A stretch of 64,000 nt of DNA, from positions 1 through 64,000 of the forward strand of contig JAJEGN010000022.1 of assembly GCA_022819855.1 (NCBI GenBank), written 5' to 3'. The notes under the pieces are model-generated. The model did not search any database, was not told the origin of the DNA, and saw only the letters and a program-made list of their open reading frames with translations. A program made the translations under genes and the position numbers. This document shows, piece after piece, positions 1-9,581 of the stretch; the stretch's first letter is position 1; each line of letters begins with the position of its first letter. This DNA is from Gammaproteobacteria bacterium. Lineage in GTDB: Bacteria; Pseudomonadota; Gammaproteobacteria; Steroidobacterales; Rariloculaceae.

Positions 1-3000
1 CTCGGCGCGCCGCCCGAAGGCTACGTCAACGGCGAGAACAGCGCGGTGGACATCACCATCACCGACAACACGGCCACGGCGGTGACGCTGACCACGCCCG
101 ACGCCCAGGCGACCGAGGGCGACGGCACCGATACCGCCGAGATCCGGCTCGGCATCGGGCGCGGCATGGTGAACAGCGAAAGGCTGGTCGTACCGCTGCA
201 ATTCTCCGGCGCCGCGCTCGGCACGGATTTCAGTCTCGCGCTCAGCGGCACACCCACCGGCGTCAGCCTCGATCCGAACACCGGCGAGGTAACCTTCGCC
301 GGCCCGAGCGAAAGCGCCACCGAGGCGAGCATCCTCCTGACCGCGGCGGTGGACAACAACGCCGACGACGCCACGGTAACCGTATCCATTCCGGCCCGCT
401 CCACCGGCAGCGCGCCGGTTCTCGGAGCGACCAATCTCGACGGCGGCGCCACCGGCAGCCGCAGCGGCAACGGCCGCATCACGCTGAAGGACGCCGGCCT
501 GAACGTGCGCACCATCGGCTGGGCGTCGGCGACCCTGGACGCCACGGAAGCCGCATCCGCCGGTTCGGTGGACGTGCGGCTCTCCTCGGCGGGCACCTCG
601 CCGGTCACCTTCCGCGTCTGCCTCACCGACGGCACGGCCACCTTCGGCAGCGATTACGCCGGCGTCATCACCGCCGGCGACCGCTGCACCGGCGCCGGCG
701 GCAACGCGGACTTCACCATCGCCGCCGGGGACACCACCCAGGCGGTGAACTTTGCCGGCATTGCCGATGCCGTCGACGAGCCGGACGAGACCTACACCGC
801 TGTGATCTCCTTGCCCACGCCCGTGGCCGGGCTCGGCCTCAGCCCGGATACCGTCACGGTCACCATCCGCGACGACGACCCCACCACGGTGAGCCTGGCC
901 CGCGGCGGCAGCGGCGCCATCAACGAGGGCGGCAAGGTGGAGTTCACCGTCTCTCTGGACCGCGCGCTCGTGGCGGGCGAGGTCATCGACGCACCACTGT
1001 CCATCGGCGGCACCAACGTCGGCACCGGCGACTGGAGCCTGGCGACGAAGTCCGGCGCGGCCAACACCGGGATCACCTTGCACAACACCAGTACCGCCAC
1101 CCCCACGGTGCGCTTTTCCGGCGCCGGGGCGCAAACCGCGACCCTGGAACTGACCGCCGAGGCGGACGGCACGAGCGAAGGCGCCGGCGAGACCTACGCC
1201 ATCGCCCTCGGCACCGATCAGCAGTTCGACGCCGACCCGGACACCAACGTGGGCGGCGGCGCCGACCCCGACGGCAGCAACAACCGCTTCACGGTGCTGG
1301 TGAACGACCCGCGCACCATCGGCTGGGCCGCCACCACCCTGAGCATCAACGAGGCCGACACGCAGCAGACCACCGGCAGCGTCGACGCCAGCCTCTCCAC
1401 CGGCAACGGCCCGGTCACCTTCCGCGTCTGTCTGACCGATGGCGGCGCCTACCGCGGCAGCGACTACCGCGGCTTCAACGGCAATGCCTGCACCGGCACC
1501 GGCGGCTCGAACCCCGACCTCGAGATCGCCGCGGGCCAGTCGGACCAGGGCGTCACCTTCACCGTCATCGGCGACGGCGCCGACGAACCCGACGAGACCT
1601 TCAGCGCCGAGATTTCGCTGCCCACCGCGTTCACGGGCCTGAGCGTCGATGCGTCCAAGGCGCGGGTGACCGCCACCATCGTCGACAACGATCCCACCGT
1701 GGTCAGCCTCGCCCGGGTCGGCGGCGGCGCCATCTACGAGGCGGGCAAGGCGGAGTTCACCGTGACCCTGGGCCGGGCGCTGATTGCCGGCGAGATCATC
1801 GACGTGCCCCTCGCGGTCAGCGGCAGCGGCATCACCACCGGCGACTGGAGCCTGGAGAGGAAGCCCGGCACGGCCAATACCGGCGTCACGCTCCACGACG
1901 CCGGCACGGCCACGCCGAGACTGCGCTTTTCCGGCGCCGGCGCCCGGGTGGCGACGCTCGAACTGATGGCGACCGTGGACGGCGTCACCGAAAGCGGCGG
2001 CGAGACCCTGACCTTCGCCCTCGGCCCCGACGGTTCCGGCAGCAACGGCTTCGACCGCGGCGGCCTCGGCACCAACGTGGGCGGCGGCGCCGACCCGCAC
2101 GCTTCCAACAACAGCGTCAGCCTCACCGTCAACGACGGGCGCACCATCGGCTGGGCGGCCACCGCGGTCACGGTGAACGAGAGCGCCGGTACGGTGAACC
2201 TGAACGCCGAGCTGTCCGAGGGCACCGGCCCGGTGACCTTCCGGGTCTGCCTGAACTACGACAGCGCCACCCTGGGCGAGGACTTCACGGGCGTCTCCCG
2301 CGCCAATGCGCGCTGCACCGGCAGCGGCGGCGGCAATGCGGACCCGACGATTTCCTCCAGCGCATCGCGCCAGCAGGTCAGCCCCGGCATCGACCAGCGC
2401 GTGCTCGACGAGCCGCGCGAGACTTTCGAGGCCACGCTGTCGCTGCCGAACCCGATCGCGGGTCTTGCCGTCGATTCCGCCAATGCCACGGCCACCGTCA
2501 CCATCGTGGACAAGGATCCCACGCTGGTGACGCTCTCGGCGCCGGAGGGCAACATCGCCGAGGCGGGCGGCGTCAAGCGCATGAAGCTGTCGCTCGGCCG
2601 CGCGCTGGTCAACCCGGAAGCCCTGACCGTGCCCTTGATCTTCGGCGGCGTGGCCGTGCGCGGCAGCGAATACACCGTGGCCTGCGAGAGCGCTTCCGGC
2701 GTGCAGTGCGCCGGCCTGAACAGCGGCAATGCCCAGGTGACGTTCACCGGCGGCGCCAATGCGGCACGCAGCGTGGACCTGACCGTCACCGGCATCGAGG
2801 ACAACGTCGACGAAGGCCCCGAAACGGTAACGGTCAGCCTGGGCGCGCTCAACACCGGTTCCGGGACGAACCTCGACGGCGGCGCCTCCGGCAGCGGCTC
2901 GGTGGGTTTCGACGTGGCCGAGGAAGCCACCATCGGCTTCGGCAGCGCCTCGTTCGAGGCCGGCGAGGGCGACGGCGACTTCTACGCCACGGTGCAACTC

Positions 3001-6000
3001 TCCGAGCCGGTGGAAGGCCGGGTGACCGCCACCGTTGGCCTTGAATACCACGGTACCAGCGACCGCGGCGACTATCGCGGCACCGAGCCCTTCACCGTTC
3101 GCATCCCGGCCGGCGAGACGACGGGCCGGGCGGGCCCCGTGACGCTGCTTCAGGACACCGAATCCGAGGGCGACGAGACGCTCTTCTTCCGCTTGACCAA
3201 AGCCGGCAACGCCGCAACGAGGCAGCCGGTAACCGTCGACCGCGCCGAGGCGGTGCTTGTCATTCGCGACGACGATCCGGCGGTTGCCGGGCTGTCGCTA
3301 TCGAGAAGGACGCTGAACCTGACCGAGGGCGGCGCGCCCGGAAGCTATACCGCGGCGCTGACGAAGGCGCCGGATTCCGACGTCACCATGACGGTGACCA
3401 GCTCGGACGCGAACGCGGTGCGCGTGCATACCGGCCAGGGCACGCCGACGGGAAACCTGACGCTGACCTTCTCCCCGCAGAACTGGAATCAGGCGCGCAT
3501 GATCGTGGTGACCGCCCAGCAGGATGCCGACCACCACGACGAGAGGCCCTACATCAAACACGAACTGTCGGGTACGGGCGGCTACCAGAGGCTGCAGCCG
3601 CGTGCTCTTAACGTCGAGCTGACGGATGACGACGACCCGCCGGCCGAGCCCGTGGTGAGCATTTCCGGCGGCGACGGCATCACCGAGGGCGACACGGCCC
3701 GGTTCACCCTGCGCGCGAGCCCGCGACCGCAAAGCCCCATCGACGTGAACGTGGACATCAACGACAGCGGCGACTTCGCGGACGCGGGGCAGACCGGAGC
3801 GCGGACCTTCAACATCGGCGCCGGCGGCAACACCACCTTCGAAGTCACCACGGATGACGATTCGCAAGTCGAGTCCGATGGCACGATTACCGCCACCCTT
3901 GCCGGCGGCAACGGCTACACGGTGGACTTCCAGAGCGACCACGCCTCGGTTGCGGTCAGCGACAACGACACCAGGACGCCGATTGTCAGCTTCGCTTCTT
4001 CCGCGTCAACCGCCGGGGAAGGCGCGGGGACACGCAACGTGACCGTCAACCTGAACCCAGCGCCTGCATCCGCCATCGTCGTGCGCTACGGCGTGGCCGG
4101 AACGGCTGACGAGGGTGGCAACAACGACTTCACCATCGCACGTTTCGGCAGCCTGCGGGTAGCCGCCGGCGCCACCAGCGCGACCATTGACGTGACGATC
4201 ATTGACGACAGCCTCGATGAATCCAGCGAGACGGTGATACTGAACCTCACCGACCACGCCGACTACGACCTCGGCGCCACGGCCAGCCATACCCTCACCA
4301 TCACCGACAACGACGACCCGCCGCCGCAGACGCCGATCGTGAGCATCACGGGTAGCGGCGCCATCACCGAAGGCGGCAATGCCCGCTTCACCCTCACAGC
4401 GAGCCCCGCACCCCGGAACAGCATCCGCGTGCGGGTCACGATTTCGCAAACCGGCAACTTCGCCGCCGGCGGACAGATTCGTACGCGCACGGAGACCGTG
4501 GGCAGCAGCGGGACGGCCAGCTTCACCGTCGCCACCACCGACGACAGCCAGGACGAGCCCCACGGCGCCATCAACGCGAGGGTGAACGACGGCACGGACT
4601 ACGACGTGGACAGCCAGAACGGCTCGGCTTCGGTGACGGTGAGAGACAACGACGAGCCGCTGTCGCGCATCAGCATCAGCCGCGATGCCGCCTCGGTGGG
4701 TGAAGGCCAGCTGGTGGGCTTCACCATCAGCGCCGCGCCCGCGCCCACGGCGGATCTGGACGTGCGCCTGGAAATATCGCAAACAGGCGATTTTGCGGAA
4801 GCTGGCCAGACCGGCGCCAAGACAGTGACCATCCTGGCGAACACTGCCTCCGAGAGCCATTTCGTAGTCACCGTGAACGATGAGGCAGACGAGAAAGACG
4901 GCTCGATTACGGCCCGGATTCTCTCGCACTCCCGATACCGGGTGGCGTCCCCTCCCAACAACCGGGCGACGACAGCCGTGACCGACGACGACGTGCCCAC
5001 CCCGGTCGTGAGCCTGACGTCGGATCACCCGGCGCGAGAAACCGCATTCGAGGGCGCCGCACTCAAGTTCACCCTGCACACCGACATCGCGCCTGAAACG
5101 GACCTCGACGTCACCGTCGACGTCTCCCAGCCCGGCAACGCCTTCGTCAATTCCAACCAGACCGGGAACCGCACGGTCACCGTCCGCGCGAACACCCGCA
5201 GACAGTCCTTCACCGTTCAAACCCACGACGACAGCGTCGAGGAAAATCCCTCCTACGCCACGGTAACTGCCACGGTGCAATCGGGCGCCGGATACACCGT
5301 GGCGGACCCACCGAAACACGAGGCCTCGGTGGACGTGCACGACAACGACGGCCTGCCCCTCGCCGACATCCTCGACATCGAGACCGAAGAAGGTCAGGAG
5401 CTCGTCACCGTCGTCGAACTCTCCAAACCGGTGGCGCACAAGGTGGAGGTGTGCTATCGACCGGAAGTCAGAAACTACCAGGGCCGGCATTGGGGCACGG
5501 CGCGCCATCCGCCGGACTTCATCTACGGAGACCAATGCCTCACGATTCGGCCTGGACGAACCCGGGTCGAGGGTTGGATTGAGACGGTGGATGATTCCCT
5601 TGATGAAGGTGATGAATGGTTCACCCTTGTTCTGTGGCGCGCCGAGGGCGCCGTCATCGGCCGCAGCGAGGCCATCGCCACCATCCGCAACTCGGACCCC
5701 TTGCCCGACGCCTGGCTCGCCCGCTTCGGGCGCGCGGTGGCGGACCACGCGCTCGAGGGGATCGCGGCGCGCATCGAGGCCGTGAGAACGCCCGGGCGCA
5801 TCCCCGGGTTCCAGGGCAACTTGGCGGGACGGCCCATCGGCGGAGGCGCGGCGCGGGACGCCGATGCCTGTGCGGCGCCGGCCGGTTCAGGCCGGCGGGG
5901 GCCGGCCGAGAGCGCTGGCGCGGCGACCCTGGCCCTGGCTGCCCCATCCGGGGCGGCTCGCGACACCGTCGATGCGGCCCTCGAGTCCGGCGCGTTCGGC

Positions 6001-7656
6001 GGCACCAACGCGTCGGCGGGCCGCTCCGAAACAGGCAAGCCGGATGCGACCTATGCGACCGGTCGGCCGGATGCGTCCGGGGTGGCTTGCGCGCCGGCGG
6101 GGCCGCTGGCGCCGGGTGCAACGGCGCTCGATGCGGCCGGGGCGGCCGGTTCTCCGCATGGTGGAATCGGCGCAAGGATGGGCGCGTCGTTTGCCGGGAG
6201 CCGGTTCACGAGCGGCGGCTTCGGTCCTTACGGCGGCGTCGGCGGGTGGGTCGGCCACCAGGGCGTGGGCGCACCCGGTGTCGGCCCGAGCCATGCTGCG
6301 GGCCAGGGCTACGCTTCGTACGGTGCGGGCGGGGCCGGAGGCGTCCACGGCCCGCAAGGGGTTTATGCCAGCGACATGCTCTTCCAGCAACTGCTTTCCG
6401 GCAGCAATTTCGCCTACACGAGGCAGGAAGGAGAGAACGGCGGGGTCTTCGGCTTCTGGGGGCGCGGCGCGCACTCCACGTTTACCGGGATGCAGGACTC
6501 GCTCTCCCTTGATGGCGATCTCGGCAGTGCCATGCTCGGCGCGGATTATGCCCGGGGCGACTGGCTGCTCGGCGTGGCGCTGCACGCGAGTGCGGCCGAC
6601 GGGGGCTACACCAGCCCGCAGGGCGGCTCGGGCACGGTGGAGTCCACGCTGACCGCCGCCATCCCCTACGTGGCCTGGGGCGGGTCCGGGCGCCTGAGCC
6701 TGTGGGGCGCGGCGGGCCACGGTTCCGGCCGGATGGCCGTGCATCCCGGGGCCAGCCGCAAGGGCCGCTTCGGGGCTCCCGTATTGTTCAGGCCGCCGCC
6801 CGCGCCCGTCGATGTCCCGCCGCCGTCGCCACGCCGGCGGCTGGCCGCCGACATCGGCTGGTCCATGGCGGCGCTCGGCATGCGCGGCGAACTCTTCGGC
6901 GGTCCCGGAGGCGGTCCGGCGCTGGCGCTGACCGGCGACGCTTTGTGGGCGCGCACGACCTCATCGGAGATCGAGGGCATGATGGCCGGCGCCGCCGCAG
7001 TCACGCGGGTGCGGGCCGGCATCGAGGGACGCTGGACGTTCCGCTTCGCCGGCGGCGGCATCACGCCGAAGATCGAAGCGGGCCTGCGCCACGACGGCGG
7101 CGATGCCGAAACCGGGTTCGGCGTGGAGGTCGGCGGCGGGGTCGCGTGGACCCATCCGGAGCTGGGGATCGAGATCGACCTCGCGGGCCGCTTGCTCATC
7201 GCCCACGAAGACGGCGCGGTGGCGGATCGCGGGTTCTCGGTGTCGTTCGGCTATGACCCGAAGCCGGACTCCGAACGGGGTCTCTCGCTCACCCTGCGTC
7301 AGGACCTCGGCGGGCAGTCGAGCGGCGGCCTGGATGCCCTTTTCGCTAACGAGCCGATCTCCCGGTACGTGTCCTGGGGGGGCATCCGGGACACGGGCCG
7401 CTGGACGATGGAAGCCGGCTACGGACTGCCGGCCTTTGACAGGCGGTTCGTCGCGACGCCGCATGTGAGCTACGGCGTTTCGCACGGCGCCCGCGAGGTC
7501 GGCATCGGTTGGCGGCTGGCCCCGGAGAAGCTCGCCCCGGATGAGGCGGTCGGGGTGGGGGGCGATCTGAGCCTGGCGGTCATCGCGACGCGGCGCGAGA
7601 GCCTGCTCGGGCCGGCGGACAACCGCATCGGCATCGAGATTCGGGCTCGATGGTGA
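1..7656 (+). CDS. Calx-beta repeat autotransporter, 5' end outside window
   Basis: The reading frame is open from base 1, so the GTG at 46 is not the true start and the N-terminus with any signal peptide is missing. About 1,870 residues consist of tandem Calx-beta-like beta-sandwich modules, recognised by repeated D-E-P-D-E-T and V-T-I-x-D-D-D/N-D-P motifs. A linker starting with WLARFGR (about 5713) and a Gly/Ala-rich stretch lead into a C-terminal domain of about 400 residues with alternating aromatic/Gly strands ending in an aromatic residue (ARW). That is the layout of a type V autotransporter: surface-exposed passenger plus outer-membrane barrel. Adhesion through Ca2+-binding repeats is the usual role of such proteins and is an inference here. 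The last 7 bases overlap a transposase remnant frame. Confidence 0.85.
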   Translation, partial: LGAPPEGYVNGENSAVDITITDNTATAVTLTTPDAQATEGDGTDTAEIRLGIGRGMVNSERLVVPLQFSGAALGTDFSLALSGTPTGVSLDPNTGEVTFAGPSESATEASILLTAAVDNNADDATVTVSIPARSTGSAPVLGATNLDGGATGSRSGNGRITLKDAGLNVRTIGWASATLDATEAASAGSVDVRLSSAGTSPVTFRVCLTDGTATFGSDYAGVITAGDRCTGAGGNADFTIAAGDTTQAVNFAGIADAVDEPDETYTAVISLPTPVAGLGLSPDTVTVTIRDDDPTTVSLARGGSGAINEGGKVEFTVSLDRALVAGEVIDAPLSIGGTNVGTGDWSLATKSGAANTGITLHNTSTATPTVRFSGAGAQTATLELTAEADGTSEGAGETYAIALGTDQQFDADPDTNVGGGADPDGSNNRFTVLVNDPRTIGWAATTLSINEADTQQTTGSVDASLSTGNGPVTFRVCLTDGGAYRGSDYRGFNGNACTGTGGSNPDLEIAAGQSDQGVTFTVIGDGADEPDETFSAEISLPTAFTGLSVDASKARVTATIVDNDPTVVSLARVGGGAIYEAGKAEFTVTLGRALIAGEIIDVPLAVSGSGITTGDWSLERKPGTANTGVTLHDAGTATPRLRFSGAGARVATLELMATVDGVTESGGETLTFALGPDGSGSNGFDRGGLGTNVGGGADPHASNNSVSLTVNDGRTIGWAATAVTVNESAGTVNLNAELSEGTGPVTFRVCLNYDSATLGEDFTGVSRANARCTGSGGGNADPTISSSASRQQVSPGIDQRVLDEPRETFEATLSLPNPIAGLAVDSANATATVTIVDKDPTLVTLSAPEGNIAEAGGVKRMKLSLGRALVNPEALTVPLIFGGVAVRGSEYTVACESASGVQCAGLNSGNAQVTFTGGANAARSVDLTVTGIEDNVDEGPETVTVSLGALNTGSGTNLDGGASGSGSVGFDVAEEATIGFGSASFEAGEGDGDFYATVQLSEPVEGRVTATVGLEYHGTSDRGDYRGTEPFTVRIPAGETTGRAGPVTLLQDTESEGDETLFFRLTKAGNAATRQPVTVDRAEAVLVIRDDDPAVAGLSLSRRTLNLTEGGAPGSYTAALTKAPDSDVTMTVTSSDANAVRVHTGQGTPTGNLTLTFSPQNWNQARMIVVTAQQDADHHDERPYIKHELSGTGGYQRLQPRALNVELTDDDDPPAEPVVSISGGDGITEGDTARFTLRASPRPQSPIDVNVDINDSGDFADAGQTGARTFNIGAGGNTTFEVTTDDDSQVESDGTITATLAGGNGYTVDFQSDHASVAVSDNDTRTPIVSFASSASTAGEGAGTRNVTVNLNPAPASAIVVRYGVAGTADEGGNNDFTIARFGSLRVAAGATSATIDVTIIDDSLDESSETVILNLTDHADYDLGATASHTLTITDNDDPPPQTPIVSITGSGAITEGGNARFTLTASPAPRNSIRVRVTISQTGNFAAGGQIRTRTETVGSSGTASFTVATTDDSQDEPHGAINARVNDGTDYDVDSQNGSASVTVRDNDEPLSRISISRDAASVGEGQLVGFTISAAPAPTADLDVRLEISQTGDFAEAGQTGAKTVTILANTASESHFVVTVNDEADEKDGSITARILSHSRYRVASPPNNRATTAVTDDDVPTPVVSLTSDHPARETAFEGAALKFTLHTDIAPETDLDVTVDVSQPGNAFVNSNQTGNRTVTVRANTRRQSFTVQTHDDSVEENPSYATVTATVQSGAGYTVADPPKHEASVDVHDNDGLPLADILDIETEEGQELVTVVELSKPVAHKVEVCYRPEVRNYQGRHWGTARHPPDFIYGDQCLTIRPGRTRVEGWIETVDDSLDEGDEWFTLVLWRAEGAVIGRSEAIATIRNSDPLPDAWLARFGRAVADHALEGIAARIEAVRTPGRIPGFQGNLAGRPIGGGAARDADACAAPAGSGRRGPAESAGAATLALAAPSGAARDTVDAALESGAFGGTNASAGRSETGKPDATYATGRPDASGVACAPAGPLAPGATALDAAGAAGSPHGGIGARMGASFAGSRFTSGGFGPYGGVGGWVGHQGVGAPGVGPSHAAGQGYASYGAGGAGGVHGPQGVYASDMLFQQLLSGSNFAYTRQEGENGGVFGFWGRGAHSTFTGMQDSLSLDGDLGSAMLGADYARGDWLLGVALHASAADGGYTSPQGGSGTVESTLTAAIPYVAWGGSGRLSLWGAAGHGSGRMAVHPGASRKGRFGAPVLFRPPPAPVDVPPPSPRRRLAADIGWSMAALGMRGELFGGPGGGPALALTGDALWARTTSSEIEGMMAGAAAVTRVRAGIEGRWTFRFAGGGITPKIEAGLRHDGGDAETGFGVEVGGGVAWTHPELGIEIDLAGRLLIAHEDGAVADRGFSVSFGYDPKPDSERGLSLTLRQDLGGQSSGGLDALFANEPISRYVSWGGIRDTGRWTMEAGYGLPAFDRRFVATPHVSYGVSHGAREVGIGWRLAPEKLAPDEAVGVGGDLSLAVIATRRESLLGPADNRIGIEIRARW
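508..2931 (+). repeat. Higher-order tandem repeat inside the autotransporter, about 800 bp per unit
   Basis: The block encoding R-T-I-G-W-A recurs at about 508, 1312 and 2140, and a weaker T-I-G-F copy occurs near 2932, giving units of about 804, 828 and 792 bp. Each unit covers about two Calx-beta modules with a conserved Cys pair (FRVCLTD ... CTG) and the phrase TNVGGGADP or a relative at its end. Protein similarity is high while codons differ, so the duplications are not very recent. Confidence 0.75.
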
Positions 7657-8051
7657 CGGTCGAGCTTCCGCGGGCCCTGACGGGATTGCCCCGGACCGAG
7701 GCCGCCGCCGCGGAGCTGGATCGCTTCGAGACCGGACCCTACGGTCAGCGCTACGCCGCCGTGGTCGCCAGTTGGCGCCGGCGCTGGGAGGAGGTGATCC
7801 CGTTTTTCGCCTTCTCGCCCGAGGTGCGCAAGATCCTCTACACCACGAACGCCATCGAGAGCCTGCACAGTCAGGTCCGCAAGGCGATTCGCAACAAGGG
7901 GCATTTCACCAGCGACGAGGCGGCGACGAAACTGATCTACCTGGCGCTGAGAAATATCACGGCGAAGTGGAAAACCCCGCCCAGGGAATGGCATGCTGCC
8001 AAGGCGCAGTTCGCCATCCAGTTCGGCGAACGCTTTGTGCTGACGGTTTAG
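7650..8051 (+). pseudogene. IS256-family (mutator type) transposase, C-terminal remnant
   Basis: The 133 codons contain the characteristic C-terminal block of IS256-family DDE transposases: YTTNAIESLHSQVRKAI followed by GHF, DEAATKL and LALRNI. Full-length members have about 400 residues, so the N-terminal two thirds with the first catalytic aspartates is gone. Recognisable similarity starts near 7670. The first codons are the end of the autotransporter frame, so the GTG at 7650 is not a genuine start. Likely a dead fragment left by an insertion and deletion. Confidence 0.85.
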
Positions 8052-8068
8052 ACGATGAAAGACGGCTC

Positions 8069-8094
8069 AGCACACAAGATTTCTTACAGGACCA
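8069..8094 (+). repeat. Probable right-end terminal inverted repeat of the IS256-like remnant
   Basis: About 20 bases after the transposase stop is CACACAAGATTTCTTACAGG, which resembles the ACACAAAATTTCTGACA-type ends typical of IS256-family elements. No matching left end is visible, consistent with a truncated element. The 225 bases from here to the NhaA stop codon hold nothing I can assign. Confidence 0.45.
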
Positions 8095-8319
8095 AATCTC
8101 AACGACGAATGTTCCGTAGCGCTTCCGAAATCAGCGCGTATCCGCGGACTCGGACTCGACCGTCGCCAGCGTAATCTACCCTCGACTCACCGCAGCCTCG
8201 GTATTGGCGCTCAGGTCGACGTCACACGTGACGAACTCCGTCGAGGTGAACATGTCGCCGTCGCGTACCTGCAGGCCCTACGTCAGCCGGAACAGTGTCT
8301 CGGCTGCGGACCGCTTACC

Positions 8320-9510
8320 TTATGGCGCCTCCACCTCAAACGATGGACTGCGTGTTCTGCCCAAGCCGATCCTGAGCACGCTGCAGCCGATTACCGCAGC
8401 CGCAACGGAACCAAATAGGACACCGAGCCGAACGACCTCATAGTACGCTCCTCCGGCGTGTTCGAACGCCAGTCCGGCGATGAAAAGGCTCATTGTGAAT
8501 CCGATGCCGCAGATGAACGCCACGCCCGCCATCTGCAGCCAGTTCACGCCAGCCGGGAGGCGCGTGATACCGAGCGCCACGCCGAGCCCGGTGAACAATA
8601 GAATGCCTGCGGGATTGCCGATTACCAGCCCGCCGATCACTCCCAGTGTGACGGGATGAGTCAGTTCCTCAAGACCGATCCCCGTAAGCGTCAAGCCCGC
8701 GTTGGCAAACGCAAACAGCGGAAGGATAACCAGCGCAACGGGCGTGTGAAGATCCTGTTCCACACTTTTGAGCGGCGAGGAGCCATCCGGGGCATCCAAC
8801 GGGATGCACCAGGCGATGAGCACGCCGGCCAGGGTCGCATGGACTCCGGACTTCAGCACGGCAACCCACAACACAATACCGATCAGCACGTAGACGGACA
8901 TGCGCCGGACACCCAATGCGTTGGCTGCGATCGCGCACCCGAGGATTGCGGCTGCGATCGCAAGTGTCAGTACCGACAGATCGCCCGCGTAAAACACCGC
9001 GATTATGATGATCGCCGCAAGATCATCGAAGATGGCCAGGGTCAGCAGGAAGACCTTCAGCGCCGCTGGCACCCGGGAGCCGAAGATACCCAGGACCGCA
9101 AGCGCAAACGCGATGTCGGTTGCCGACGGAACAGCCCAGCCGCTCATCGCCACGGCATCGCCCCAGTTCAGCACACTGTAGATCGCGGCGGGCACGGTTA
9201 TTCCTCCGACGGCCCCCAGACCGGGAAGGACAATCTGTTCGGGCGACGACAGGTCGCCCTCCAGGACCTCGCGCTTGACCTCGAGCCCGATGAGAAAGAA
9301 GAACACGGCCATCAGCCCGTCATTGATCCACAACAGCAGCGGCTTGCTGACCGACAGGGCACCGATCTGCACGGCGACTGTAGTGCCGAGCAAGGCGTCA
9401 TACCAGTTCGAAAGCGGGCTGTTCGCGGCAGCCAGTCCGGCCACCGCCGCAAAGAACAGCAGTACGCCGCCCGCCGCCTCCAACCGAAGGAAAGCTCTCA
9501 ATCCGTCCAT
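8320..9510 (-). CDS. nhaA: Na+/H+ antiporter NhaA
   Basis: The 396 residues match the length of E. coli NhaA (388). The protein exchanges internal Na+ for external H+ in the inner membrane. The key residues are visible: T-D-I-A-F-A-L with Asp132, and the adjacent pair Asp162-Asp163 in AIFDDLAA, equivalent to the catalytic aspartates of TM IV and V. About 12 hydrophobic segments are present and the N-terminus (FLRLEAAGGVLLF) is typical. It stands alone, convergent with the transposase remnant. An AGGAGG-like stretch lies upstream of the ATG at 9510, at a rather long distance. Confidence 0.95.
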   Translation of the reverse strand: MDGLRAFLRLEAAGGVLLFFAAVAGLAAANSPLSNWYDALLGTTVAVQIGALSVSKPLLLWINDGLMAVFFFLIGLEVKREVLEGDLSSPEQIVLPGLGAVGGITVPAAIYSVLNWGDAVAMSGWAVPSATDIAFALAVLGIFGSRVPAALKVFLLTLAIFDDLAAIIIIAVFYAGDLSVLTLAIAAAILGCAIAANALGVRRMSVYVLIGIVLWVAVLKSGVHATLAGVLIAWCIPLDAPDGSSPLKSVEQDLHTPVALVILPLFAFANAGLTLTGIGLEELTHPVTLGVIGGLVIGNPAGILLFTGLGVALGITRLPAGVNWLQMAGVAFICGIGFTMSLFIAGLAFEHAGGAYYEVVRLGVLFGSVAAAVIGCSVLRIGLGRTRSPSFEVEAP

Positions 9511-9581
9511 AGCCTCGCCAGTCCTCCTTGTCCGTGCAACCGCCTGTCCCTGCCAGTTGCGTTTGTCAGGCTCACTTTACG

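Noticed and set aside
4006..5748. Long open frame on the minus strand inside the autotransporter gene
   Set aside because: It mirrors GC-rich repeated codons of the plus-strand gene, has no recognisable family and no own regulatory signals.
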